Source: Paraglomus occultum (Eukaryota > Glomeromycota > Glomeromycetes > Paraglomerales > Paraglomeraceae). From it: a stretch of DNA of 10,204 bases. Location of the stretch: contig CAJVPJ010001372.1 of assembly GCA_910592205.1 (NCBI GenBank), positions 1 through 10,204 of the forward strand, in the 5' to 3' direction. Every line of letters begins with the position of its first letter. Within the stretch, counting starts at the first letter, position 1. The notes below the pieces were generated by a model. The model was not told the origin of the DNA. It worked only from the letters and a program-made list of their open reading frames with translations, and did no database searches. The position numbers were made by a program, and so were the translations under genes. Below are positions 1 to 7,132 of this stretch, piece after piece.

Positions 1-104
1 ACAAACATATTCTTAAAATTGCATAACAAAATAAAGGGGCAAATTCGTCAAAATTTGGCCTACAGACTAAGGGATAATAATGCATTTAAGAAAATTGATC
101 GATC

Positions 105-531
105 TTAATTCCTTTTCGGGGATTCTTCTGTGCGATTTATATTTCTAGCAGCATATTCTGCTAATTTACCTGTAAATCCATGTCTATACAAATCCATATA
201 TCGCCACATTTTATCATAATACGTCGATTTTGGTGTTTTCCCTATGTTATAAGGACCACGTCTGCTTTTCTCTAAACTTGCATTCGCTCTCCACTTCAAC
301 CAAAGGTTATCCTTTGAAAGCCTGTCCCGAATATCACCACTCCCCCAATCACTTATCTCATCGTTTTCCCAAAGTTTTTCACCTGATGAAGCATCACTCA
401 ATCCCGTGTCCATTAATTTAATTCGAATGTGCTGTATCCATCAGGTTGAGTTCGTCTTCTTTAATAAATTTGTCTCTCTTATCTCGAGACATTCGTTTAT
501 GTGCGGCTTTTCTTTTATTTGGTCGAGGCAT
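105..531 (-). pseudogene. Two-frame relic of a basic MPRPNKRK / KSTYYDK protein
   Basis: Two minus-strand frames lie almost end to end. The upstream one (531 to 418, 37 residues) begins MPRPNKRKAAHKRMSRDKRD, a strongly basic start of nuclear or DNA-binding type, and stops in TAA. The downstream one (413 to 105, 102 residues) is acidic at first (SGEKLWENDEISDWGSGD) and then carries GKTPKSTYYDK. The second frame is offset by one base and starts 4 bases after the first stop. From memory, both a basic MPR-NKRK start and a KSTYYDK motif occur together in short, multicopy proteins of Glomeromycotina that seem to be linked to transposons; this is recognition, not a search. The simplest reading is one gene broken by a small indel near 414-420. 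Two independent short genes, or use of the second ATG alone, remain possible. Function is unknown. Confidence 0.45.
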
Positions 532-853
532 ATTAAAACAATAAGTGAGAACAATAATGCTAAATTTTCACTTTATTGGATAATGGAATATTACGCAAAT
601 ATTTGCACAAATTAGATGTCCCGAAATTTTCATTTTCAAATGCCTAAAACTCGAAACTTTTTTTTAGTCAATTAGAATTCTAAACCGTAACTTTTATTCT
701 ACTTCGTCTGCTCTATTATTCTTACGGATTAGTTTTTCTCTAAACCCTCTAATATAAAGGCCTTAGGGTTTTGAAAGTCGGGTATTTTATTTCGGGCTTT
801 AGGTGTCCCGCACCATAGCTCATATGAATTGCCTTTTCAGATTGGTTCCAATA
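532..853. other. Non-coding stretch upstream of the minus-strand relic
   Basis: No supported gene is present. It would hold the promoter of the minus-strand gene at 105-531. It contains an inverted repeat, AAACCCT at 742-748 and AGGGTTT at 765-771 with a 16-base spacer, and two TGTCCCG words (618-624 and 803-809). These may be remnants of transposon ends, but no matching partner ends were found. Confidence 0.4.
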
Positions 854-876
854 CAGTCAAACCTGGTTATAACGAA
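854..876 (+). repeat. Left terminal inverted repeat
   Basis: This 23-bp end begins CAGTCAAACC and ends TTATAACGAA. It pairs with 1470-1492 with one A/G difference. It is preceded directly by TA (852-853). Confidence 0.9.
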
Positions 877-949
877 TTCGACAGGACCAGAGAAAATATT
901 CTTTATAACCAGAAATTTCTTATAACCAAGGTCACTTTTATAGCGAAGA

Positions 950-1149
950 TTATAATTTATTTATAATTAGGTTCAATATATCCAGATCGCTAGGAACAAA
1001 ATTTTTTATAATAATGCTAAATTCACGAGCTAAATCAATACCAGTAATTTTCGGATTCATTTGTTTTTTAGACATGACTTCTTTTTCTGTTCGCCTGTTA
1101 ACGCATTACGTTTTAATTTCGCCTTTCTTGTATTTAAATTTTCTGACAT
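950..1149 (-). pseudogene. N-terminal fragment of a pogo/Tigger-type transposase
   Basis: A minus-strand frame starts at 1149 (MSENLNTRKAKLKRNALTGE) and stops at 1057. An overlapping frame one base off runs from 1075 to 950 and contains MNPKITGIDLAREFS. Read in order, they match the layout of the CENP-B/pogo N-terminal helix-turn-helix: a basic lead (KRNALT), then a helix with a polar-NPK pattern, then I-x-x-LAREF. This domain binds the element's own ends. The reading then loses the family pattern after LAREFS, where an internal deletion appears to join the N-terminal coding part to the non-coding end. One frameshift sits in an A-rich tract near 1070-1080. No catalytic DDE/D part remains, so the fragment cannot encode an active enzyme. 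Confidence 0.7.
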
Positions 1150-1469
1150 TATTTAAAGATCGAAGGACAAGAAAGACTTTTCATTATTATCTTGAAGATG
1201 TGCCATTATGGATTTAGGTTACACTAACGGTTATAACGAATAGTAACGAATTTATGGTGGTACAATTTTTTATAGTGAAGGTCGGTCTGTTTATAAGGAA
1301 GATCTTCGTTATAGTCAATTAGTAGCACATTATGTTGTTCTGCCAAATCTTCGTTATAAGCATTATAACCAGGTTTCTTAATGAAATTCGCTATAGTCAG
1401 TCATATACTCAAATTTGATTGGCTTAAGAGAAAATCTTCATTATAAACAGATCTTCGTTATAACAAAGC

Positions 1470-1492
1470 TTCGCTATAACCAGGTTTGACTG
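1470..1492 (-). repeat. Right terminal inverted repeat
   Basis: This is the reverse complement of the left end with one mismatch, followed by TA (1493-1494). A second, internal copy of its core (ATAACCAGGTTT at 1365-1376, same orientation) lies 111 bp inside the element. Confidence 0.9.
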
Positions 1493-1727
1493 TATATCGA
1501 TAAAAACAACAAATTTCTTGAAAGCCGTAAACTATTTGGATACAAGCTTGAGTATAATAACGGCAACGTTTTATTGTTGATATGTGCATGGAAGAACATG
1601 AAGCCGTTGTTGCACTATTTTCAAAATTCCAACCACAATAGTCATTAGGGGTCAACCATGTAAGAAAATTCAAGCTTGCTTGATCTTTGACTTTCTACGG
1701 ATTTTCTGATATCTTATATCTTTATAG
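1493..1727. other. Possible upstream exon material, unassigned
   Basis: Plus-strand frames here are open and protein-like in short pieces, for example VDMCMEEHEAVVALFSKFQP around 1575-1640 and IPTTIVIRGQP ending at 1658 in another frame. A consensus donor GTAAGA occurs at 1660 and an acceptor TTTATAG ends at 1727, bounding a 68-bp candidate intron. No start codon can be chosen, and the frames disagree before the donor, so this is noted only as possible 5' sequence of the candidate gene that follows. Confidence 0.2.
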
Positions 1728-2202
1728 TTCATCCTTCACCAAATGCAGATAGACTTAAGATTGCACCGGCTATTGCAGTACGTCCGGGTGAGGCATACGT
1801 TTCAAGACTCCCAATCCTGGCCCTCTCAATCTTGGACCTCCCCAAGCAACACAAGTGTGCACTAAATTTGGTGTATATTATCATTATCTGTTTTGTATAC
1901 AATTTTCTAATACATATACTTTTGTAGGGGAATTCTCATGCTAGAATAATATGTGAGCTTGCAGTTAGTCAAAATTACCGTGGATTGAAAAATAAGTGTG
2001 TACTTTGGATGAGTCAGAAGTACGTGAGACGTGTATCAGGAATAAAACTTTATGATTTGAGGACTACACGAAATACACATGGACAATTTAATCGATCAAC
2101 GAAGGTATGTATCTATTAACTATTTTATTATAGTTTCGTAGTTGATATTCTAAAAAACATTAAGCTAAATTATAGAGACAGGGATTGCCAACCAAAAAGT
2201 AA
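1728..2202 (+). CDS. Candidate spliced gene fragment, family unknown
   Basis: The best-supported part is an exon from 1928 to 2104: it follows TTTTGTAG, is open for exactly 59 codons, ends AAG before GTATGT, and includes KCVLWMSQKYVRRVSGIKLY and ends in a basic NRSTK. A 71-bp intron (2105-2175, ending TTATAG) leads in phase to a short last exon RQGLPTKK and a TAA at 2200. Upstream, 1728 to 1854 or 1870 reads PSPNADRLKIAPAIAVRPGE and then, one frame over, TPNPGPLNLGPPQATQ. Donors at 1855 or 1871 give introns of 73 or 57 bp, each in phase for one of those frames, and both share a CTAAT branch-point-like word near 1906. The repeated short introns support a gene; the frame change inside the first exon suggests decay. 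No domain is recognised, and each segment alone is within chance length. Confidence 0.33.
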
Positions 2203-3180
2203 TGTTAAACTCTGTTTAGAGATTCGGTTGTTTTATTTTTCGATATTTACATGTATATGTCTAAAAATAGTGGCATTTTGGGACTGTGCAAAAGGTAGTA
2301 GTCAATCCATTGGGTGTAATTGCTCCGGGTAATCCATCAACATTCCAACAAGTGATGTATTTTAAGACCCACCTATTCCAGCTATCGGACATATTCCACT
2401 GGTTTCTCGTCCTGCAATTCCTGGTGGTAATTTTATCATTGATCTTTACGAAATTCAGCAAATAGTTTTGGAAAGTTAGCCAAGATAATGAATATGTAGT
2501 GTTGTTTTTGTTTTACGTCCCGTTATATAGTTCTTATATTCGATTTTGCTAAGTTTAAAATATTGTCCTATCCCTTGCGAAGATATAGAGCGTCTTCTTT
2601 TGCGCTAGTTAAGTCGATAACAATTAATTCTTTACCTTGGGCAAAGTATATCAACAACATCACGCGAACATTTGCAATCTCCTATGATCAAATGTCTGTG
2701 TATTGTCGAACCATTCCGTTCAAACGATAATTACATGCACATGCAATTAGCAACTATCATAAAAAAAACTTACTGCCGGCTCTGGACTACATGCAGGAGC
2801 TTTAAATACCTTCATAAGTGTTTCTGTCTCGAGCAGTAAAAGCTCATGCAAAGCGTCGTTTGAGAGCATTTTGCGATAAGCAAGAGAGAACTAAACTCTG
2901 AATAGTTCTGACGTTGAACTATTTTTTCATTATTGCTACTTTGTTTATTAGAGCAACAGTTTTCGAGAAAAGAGGAAAGAAAGATTTCGTAACTAGTACA
3001 TATATGGGTAAAGCGAAGCGCAATGCGAAATCAGAGATTATTCTGTTAGCGGGCCACTAAAGTTTCCCTTATACGCCTTGAAATACAACTCGCCGTTACA
3101 ACAACTACCGCAAGTTTACGTAAATACCAACAGTCTTGGCTTCATCGCGGAAACCTTGCGAGAACAAGTTGCATTACTAG
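2203..3180. other. Mostly featureless; Pro/Gly-rich open pieces at 2271-2479
   Basis: From 2271 a plus frame reads NPLGVIAPGNPSTFQQVMYF, and from 2366 another frame reads DPPIPAIGHIPLVSRPAIPG and stops at 2479. The composition resembles the Pro-rich segment at 1730-1854, so this may be a further broken part of the same gene. A plus frame from about 2904 to 3059 ends GKAKRNAKSEIILLAGH, but it has no motif or splice support. Nothing else is supported to 3180. Confidence 0.25.
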
Positions 3181-3820
3181 TCATGAAGATTCATGAAGAA
3201 ATGTGCTTCTGATTAACTTAACCTCTTTCATTATTGCCTTCATTTTCGGACAGCGTATTGAGAAATTAAAATTGGGACGTAATGGTATATACCGTATATA
3301 ATATGTAGGATTGGCTTGTCGAGGACGCGAAATCAATTTTTCGTCATCAATCACTAATAACACAACTACCACGAATTCAATGCTCATGAAATTCATACAT
3401 ATGTTAAATATAACTGTTGTCAATGTGTAAATGCAAAAAGCTGACACAGAATATTAAGTACGCTTTGAATTTGGATATACCGATTGGCTTGATTCTTCGA
3501 AGACGCGAAATCGATTTTTGTTGTCAATCGACACTAACTCAACAACCAAGGATCCAATGCTCGTAAAATTCACGCCCCTGTTAATGATAACTGTTGTTCA
3601 TGTGTATGCAAATAATTGACACGAAATATTAAGTATTGATTGAATTTGGACACCGATTCTTCCGAAAAGCAACGACCAAAATAGTCTTCTATTATTAGTA
3701 ACTATAACACGTCTCAGCATCTTCATGTGCTCATTGCATACACCCTGTTCAGACTCTGTAACATGTAGAGTGTATGTAATTCGACAATATCCTAGTAACG
3801 TGAAATATTAGTAGTAAGTA
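3181..3820. repeat. Diverged tandem repeat, period about 173-175 bp
   Basis: Two clear copies start with GATTGGCTTG at 3309 and 3482. They share, in order, GACGCGAAATC, CAATGCTC, AAATTCA, ATAACTGTTGT, TGTGTA, GACAC, AATATTAAGTA and GAATTTGGA. An older partial copy precedes them: CATGAAGATTCATG at 3182 matches CATGAAATTCATA at 3385, and GGTATATACC at 3284 matches GGATATACC at 3472. A very degraded one follows (from about 3654, with GTGAAATATTAGTA near 3800). This fits an ancient satellite or a local tandem amplification. The 88-codon minus frame at 3181-3447 lies inside it and is not carried by the other copies, so I do not call it a gene. Confidence 0.6.
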
Positions 3821-3822
3821 AT

Positions 3823-4142
3823 TCACGAGCAATAGTAATGATTCACACTCTCATTTACACTGACCGTAAATAATATGTTGGAGATAATAGCTGGTGATAA
3901 TGTTGCTGACGGCTTCGGTTCCTACAGATATATGCAAACGTCGTTAGTAGTAGCGATAATCTATTGCAGTGGTTCATCCCGATCACAGCTAATATCGCAG
4001 TCTGTCATATACAAATCGCACACGTATTTTGTTTAAACGGAATACTTACAACAAATTCGGGATGCAAGTCACGCATGAGAACGTTAATTTGTAGTCCCCT
4101 CAAATACAACTTCAAGCAAGCATGCACATACGGTACTGTCAT
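3823..4142 (-). CDS. Weak two-exon candidate, unknown protein
   Basis: On the minus strand, an ATG at 4142 opens 31 codons including PYVHACLKLYLRGLQINVLM and HPEFV up to 4050. A perfect GTAAGT donor follows (4049-4044). A 128-bp interval contains a TACTAAC-type branch-point word near 3949-3943 and ends CTGTAG at 3922. Continuing in phase from 3921 gives 33 codons, beginning EPKPSATLSPAIISNIL, to a TGA at 3823. The total is 63 residues. Donor, branch point and acceptor are all good, and the phase is kept, which is more than chance usually gives. No domain is recognised and each exon alone is of chance length. It may be part of a longer gene whose upstream exons I cannot see. Confidence 0.22.
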
Positions 4143-5300
4143 TACTATTCGAGTTGTTCAAACTCGTAATACTGCCGTCTCAAAGATTTCTGGGCAACCT
4201 CATCTAATTATGCTAATACCTTACTGTGCTAACGTCAGTTAGACGTGCGTCGTCACCCCATTGCCCTTAGTCGATGAATGTCAATTGCGTATGTCTCTTG
4301 TCTGATTCAACGTATGATTTGTGTGCATATTGAGAGTGATGTGGTAAAGGAAGCGATTTATGGACTTATCCGCACGTTGTAATTGGCAATCTTACAAGCC
4401 ACGAATTAATGTAGCATCTAGTGCCGGAAGAGTATCGCGTATATAAGTGTTTGGGAGAAGTACGAACGTGATTGTACAAATATCTGTTCGGTATCCTGTC
4501 TTCCTCTATTTTGTGTGGTAGTTGAGTATCAAAAATCGCGTATAGGAGAGGTTGTCTGTGAGACGTTAACGTATTTTAATGTTTAAAAGTAAAGGCGCGG
4601 CATAAGATAAGCACTCAAATTTAATAAAATACGTTATACCAACACACATACTCGAACATTCTGATCGTACTCACATGTTGATTCATTGTAATTAGAAATC
4701 AGTTTAATAATTAGTGATGTACCTGAATATGAAGCTTTAAATAGCTGCGATGGTGCTGTCTCTCCTCCTCCTTCGAAGCTTCGCAACTTCAGATTTCAAT
4801 AGAGAAAGAGGATCATAAATTCTCTGTTTATGGATAGAGTTTATAATAGTACGCAACTTTCGGCGTGAAGCAAATTCAGCAATTTCAACTCAGCTCGTAC
4901 AGAAATTGAATGTGATACGTATCACTAATCATAGTTGAACAATTAATGTGCACTTTTATTAATTAGAGCAAGTTAATTAGGAAATCACGAGCAATTACAC
5001 AAAAATTAGTTTTAAGGAGTAAGTGTTGGTCACATGCTTTATTCTATTCAGCTAGACGACATTGTTGTAAAAAAAAACGCGAGACGACAGACGAGTACGT
5101 GCTGAAATGTAAGTTTTGCTGCATTCATAGACTTCGCGTATTCGAGTAAATTCGTACCTAAATCGTTGTAAAGAAAAGAAGACTGTAACTGCCACTTTTA
5201 TAAAAAACAAAACAAAACCAAACTATCTGTTCATAACGTTGTGCCTGCGTCAAGAGCTTAAGAGCCAAAAAGATTATAATCTTTGTCGCTTTTCTCTCAG
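4143..5300. other. No supported gene
   Basis: Both strands were read. Short open pieces exist, such as a minus frame at 4737-4889 with an RRRRR run, but none has a motif, a start in good context or convincing splice sites. Nothing further is claimed. Confidence 0.4.
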
Positions 5301-6036
5301 ATTGTTGTATCTGGAATGCGACGTTTCATCATATCACAGGCGGCGCGCCAACGTTTTAAACAAAAGAAAAAAATGCAAACAAAACTTTTGACATACCAAT
5401 GTGTTCGGGGTGGTCGAGGTAGTGGAAAGAGGTGAGAATTCATATGCTCACGAAAGATTCCATACGCCCATTTTTATCGGTTGCGTGCCCACGAGTATCA
5501 GTTACCAAAACTGGAGTAATAGTAATGCATGGGAAACGTGTTTGTGTATCGTTTTACATAATAATAATAATAATAATGACTACCCCAAGACTTTTTGCAC
5601 TCACATAACATTTTCGATGACATCATTGGCACTTTTGGCCTGTAATCGATAAATTGCATAATAATATTATGCTATTAGTACCCGGGTAACACAATTAACT
5701 TATGCCTACAGTACGTGACGCCGTGGAATTGGATTATACAATCCGATTTAGGTGCAACAGCGCTGACTGCTTCATTTGGTTCGATTATAGACAAGTCGTG
5801 CGTATACTTCAGAGGGCAGGCTTTGTTCGAATTCAATATAGCATATTTCGCCACAGACGTGGCTGTCGTCTTCAACATGCAATAAATGCTGTAACTCAAA
5901 TCAGGCAATTACAGTGGGCGCTCCAAATGGGGCCCCCCATGTAAGAAGCGTTCGAATTTCAATCCAGGTTACGCCATACATGGATTTGACGAACTATGTT
6001 CGTGGAGGTCGCGTACCCAATATTCCAGTCTTTTGA
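5301..6036 (+). pseudogene. Decayed coding region of unknown family, possibly foreign in origin
   Basis: Plus-strand segments in different frames follow one another. 5316-5435 (ATG to TGA) gives 39 very basic residues, including ARQRFKQKKKMQTKLL and RGGRGSGKR, just after a TTTTCTCTCAG acceptor-like site. 5444-5608 gives 54 residues including KDSIRPFLSVACPRVSV but runs through an (ATA)6 tract. 5679-5885 gives 68 residues including YVTPWNWIIQSDLGATALTA and CVYFRGQALFEFNIAYFATD. 5914-6036, one base over, gives VGAPNGAPHVRSVRISIQVT and MDLTNYVRGGRVPNIPVF. The last two segments are GC-richer than the surroundings, use codons of purine-N-pyrimidine type and have Gly/Ala/Val/Asp-rich content typical of true coding sequence. 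Competing frames over the same bases are Trp/Cys/Arg-rich, as shadow frames tend to be. A basic lead followed by beta-rich segments recalls capsid proteins, but I recognise no family and this is only a hypothesis. Confidence 0.35.
5558..5577. repeat. (ATA)6 microsatellite
   Basis: Six and two-thirds copies of ATA follow TTTTAC. The tract lies within the putative coding segment at 5444-5608, where it would encode a run of six isoleucines. Growth of this tract could have damaged the frame. Confidence 0.85.
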
Positions 6037-6127
6037 TTTGGCTATGAAAAGACGAAATCTGTATTAAGAGTAAGTTTCCCAAAGAAACAGATGCACTGGT
6101 CCAAGGTCTGCCTATGAGTTGCTAATA

Positions 6128-6189
6128 CAGTCGACCTCCCCTACAGTGACACACTTGGGCCGGGCAAAACCAGTGAGGAAGGGTGACTG
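6128..6189. repeat. Inverted terminal-type sequence, 62 bp, TA on both sides
   Basis: The segment starts CAGTCGACCTCCCC and ends GGAAGGGTGACTG, so its two ends are imperfect inverted repeats, and TA stands at 6126-6127 and 6190-6191. It may be a folded terminal repeat of the larger relic (a hairpin-like end) or a minimal element in its own right. The inside carries CACTTGGGCCGGGCAAAACC, which is GC-rich for this region. Confidence 0.45.
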
Positions 6190-6282
6190 TATAAAGGGTT
6201 TCATTAATCAACATATACAGTATTACGTAATAAGTTTTAATTATTATTTTGTAAAATAAGATTCGATTTTGACGTTTTTGAT

Positions 6283-6576
6283 TCAAGTTCTTTGAGACTG
6301 AGCAGGTTCAGATATTTGGCAGATTCATCACAATAGCTTGGTGTACCCACAGTTCCATGGCTTTGCATTTGTTCAATTTAGGGTACTTAGCAGAATGTGT
6401 ACTAGGATCATGCTTTGTTGAAAGTATATTAAGCCATTTTATAAAATTTCGGCTACAGTTGAGCAATTCATGTTAAAATTATATTTATTATTAAAGTGTT
6501 TGGCAATGTCTGCATGGTTCAAGGTAGAATTTTGTTTCGCATATTCACAAGTTTCGCGTTTATTGTCAATACTCAA
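6283..6576 (-). pseudogene. pogo/Tigger-type transposase, DNA-binding region, frameshifted
   Basis: The minus strand reads in three consecutive frames. First, 6576 to 6439 contains DNKRETCEYAKQNSTLNHAD followed by IAKHFNNKYN and NCSTVAEIL, the N-terminal CENP-B/pogo helix-turn-helix with its conserved KRE-C-YA and STV-x-IL positions. Second, 6442 to 6308 continues KWLNILSTKHDPSTHSAKYP and AMELWVHQAIVMNLP, the linker and start of the second DNA-binding helix-turn-helix (CENP-B DBD2-like). Third, a short ISEPAQSQRT segment ends at 6283. Each frame picks up where the previous stops, so at least two indels broke one gene. No start codon is seen; the frame opens after a stop at 6577-6579. The DDE/D catalytic domain is absent. 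The family call is from motif recognition and is strong. Confidence 0.82.
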
Positions 6577-6584
6577 TTAAACTC

Positions 6585-6599
6585 TTTTTTTTTTTTTTT
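6585..6599. repeat. T15 homopolymer
   Basis: A run of 15 T residues stands next to the 5' side (in transposase sense) of the transposase relic. It may have slipped and destroyed the start of that gene, and it is also a place where the sequence itself may be unreliable. Confidence 0.9.
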
Positions 6600-6907
6600 G
6601 GTTGATGTTATGAGGACATTTACTATTATTCACTACTAATACTGGTGAAACTTATACAAAATCGGATCGTCGTTATTTAATCAGCGCATATTAATAGGAT
6701 AAAACCTCATTTATGGAATAGCTGGAAGCTAGCACATCCGCGTTAAAGATGATCCGCATCCGAGATTTTTATATCTTTAGTTTTACTAAAGCTCCGCTAT
6801 TGATTTTCAGCACACGTCTTCGTGTAGAGACTAGAAATACGTTTTAATTAAACATTTTGTTGTTGATGAACTTCACTAAGAATAAACATTTCGGACATAA
6901 TGCTCAT
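6600..6907. other. No supported gene
   Basis: AT-rich sequence with stops in all frames. The missing end of the 6128 element was searched for here as GGTCGACTG or a close variant and was not seen. Confidence 0.45.
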
Positions 6908-7132
6908 AAAAGTACCAACCTTATTTTTAAACTTCATAATCATTCGTGGTCAATGCGATTACCAGTAAAGCGGTCCACGATTTATCAGCATTACATAATC
7001 TTTCGCTAATTAACATTCATTCTTAGTCTGTGGAATGATTTGCATGACTATCTTCGATTACACAAGAATACATGCTATTAGTAATAAAGAAATGCTAAAA
7101 ACTGATTACGTTTACTGTCAAGTTAAAAATCG
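6908..7132. repeat. Dispersed duplicate, copy A
   Basis: This copy shares long blocks with 7714-8029, including ATTCGTGGTCAATGCGATTA, CCAGTAAAGCG, GATTTATCAGCATTACATAA, CATTCTTAGTCTG, AAAGAAATGCTAA and GATTACGTTT, in the same order and orientation. It has no coding potential on either strand. It is shorter than copy B because it lacks a 60-bp block and several small insertions. Confidence 0.85.

Larger units (their letters stand above)
854..1492. mobile_element. Non-autonomous pogo/Tigger-like DNA transposon, 639 bp, with TA target duplication
   Basis: The element starts CAGTCAAACCTGGTTATAAC at 854 and ends with the inverted counterpart at 1492; the 23-bp ends differ at one position. It is flanked by TA at 852-853 and 1493-1494, the target duplication of Tc1/mariner/pogo elements. 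The CAGTC start and TATAACGAA tail are typical of pogo/Tigger ends. At 639 bp it is far shorter than a full element (usually 2-3 kb) and contains only a broken minus-strand N-terminal transposase piece. It is therefore an internal-deletion derivative that would need a transposase supplied in trans. The motif TTCGTTATA recurs inside it at several places, presumably as subterminal binding sites. The near-identical ends suggest it is younger than the relic at 6128. Confidence 0.88.
6128..6600 (-). mobile_element. Relic of a second pogo/Tigger-like transposon, one end only
   Basis: TA at 6126-6127 is followed by CAGTCGACCTCCCCTACAGT, a pogo/Tigger type of end that is different from that of the element at 854. 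A minus-strand transposase fragment (6283-6576) points toward this end, as expected if 6128 is the 3' end of the element. The central catalytic region is missing: the transposase reading stops at 6283, only about 155 bp from the end. I could not find the opposite end to the right; a T15 run (6585-6599) lies just beyond the coding fragment. The right boundary given is therefore approximate. The element is inactive. Confidence 0.65.

Noticed and set aside
1014-1217. 67-codon plus-strand open frame inside the first transposon
   Set aside because: It is the antisense shadow of the transposase N-terminus read on the minus strand.
3181-3447. 88-codon minus-strand open frame
   Set aside because: It lies inside the tandem repeat; the neighbouring copy does not keep the frame open, and no motif is seen.
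3964-4242. 92-codon plus-strand open frame
   Set aside because: Cys/Ile/Thr-rich composition with no motif; the opposite strand offers a better-supported spliced reading over the same bases.
4740-4819. Short signal-peptide-like start MVLSLLLLRSFATS on the plus strand
   Set aside because: It stops after 23 codons at 4819 and has no donor site; the minus frame over the same bases (RRRRR run) is also of chance length.
5401-5652. 83-codon plus-strand open frame with an Asn run
   Set aside because: The Asn run is the ATA/AAT microsatellite; the frame overlaps two other readings of the same block and has a weak start. It cannot be excluded as part of the decayed gene.
5771-5800. GGTTCGATT word resembling a tRNA T-loop
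   Set aside because: No flanking stem pairing, acceptor stem or anticodon arm could be found; the same holds for reverse-strand matches near 7224 and 8162.
5675-5908. 77-codon minus-strand open frame
   Set aside because: Overlaps the plus-strand reading with better codon pattern; the low stop density of this GC-richer block opens several frames at once.
5702-5944. 80-codon plus-strand open frame
   Set aside because: Trp/Cys/Arg-rich, as expected of a shadow; the frame one base away over the same bases looks genuinely coding.
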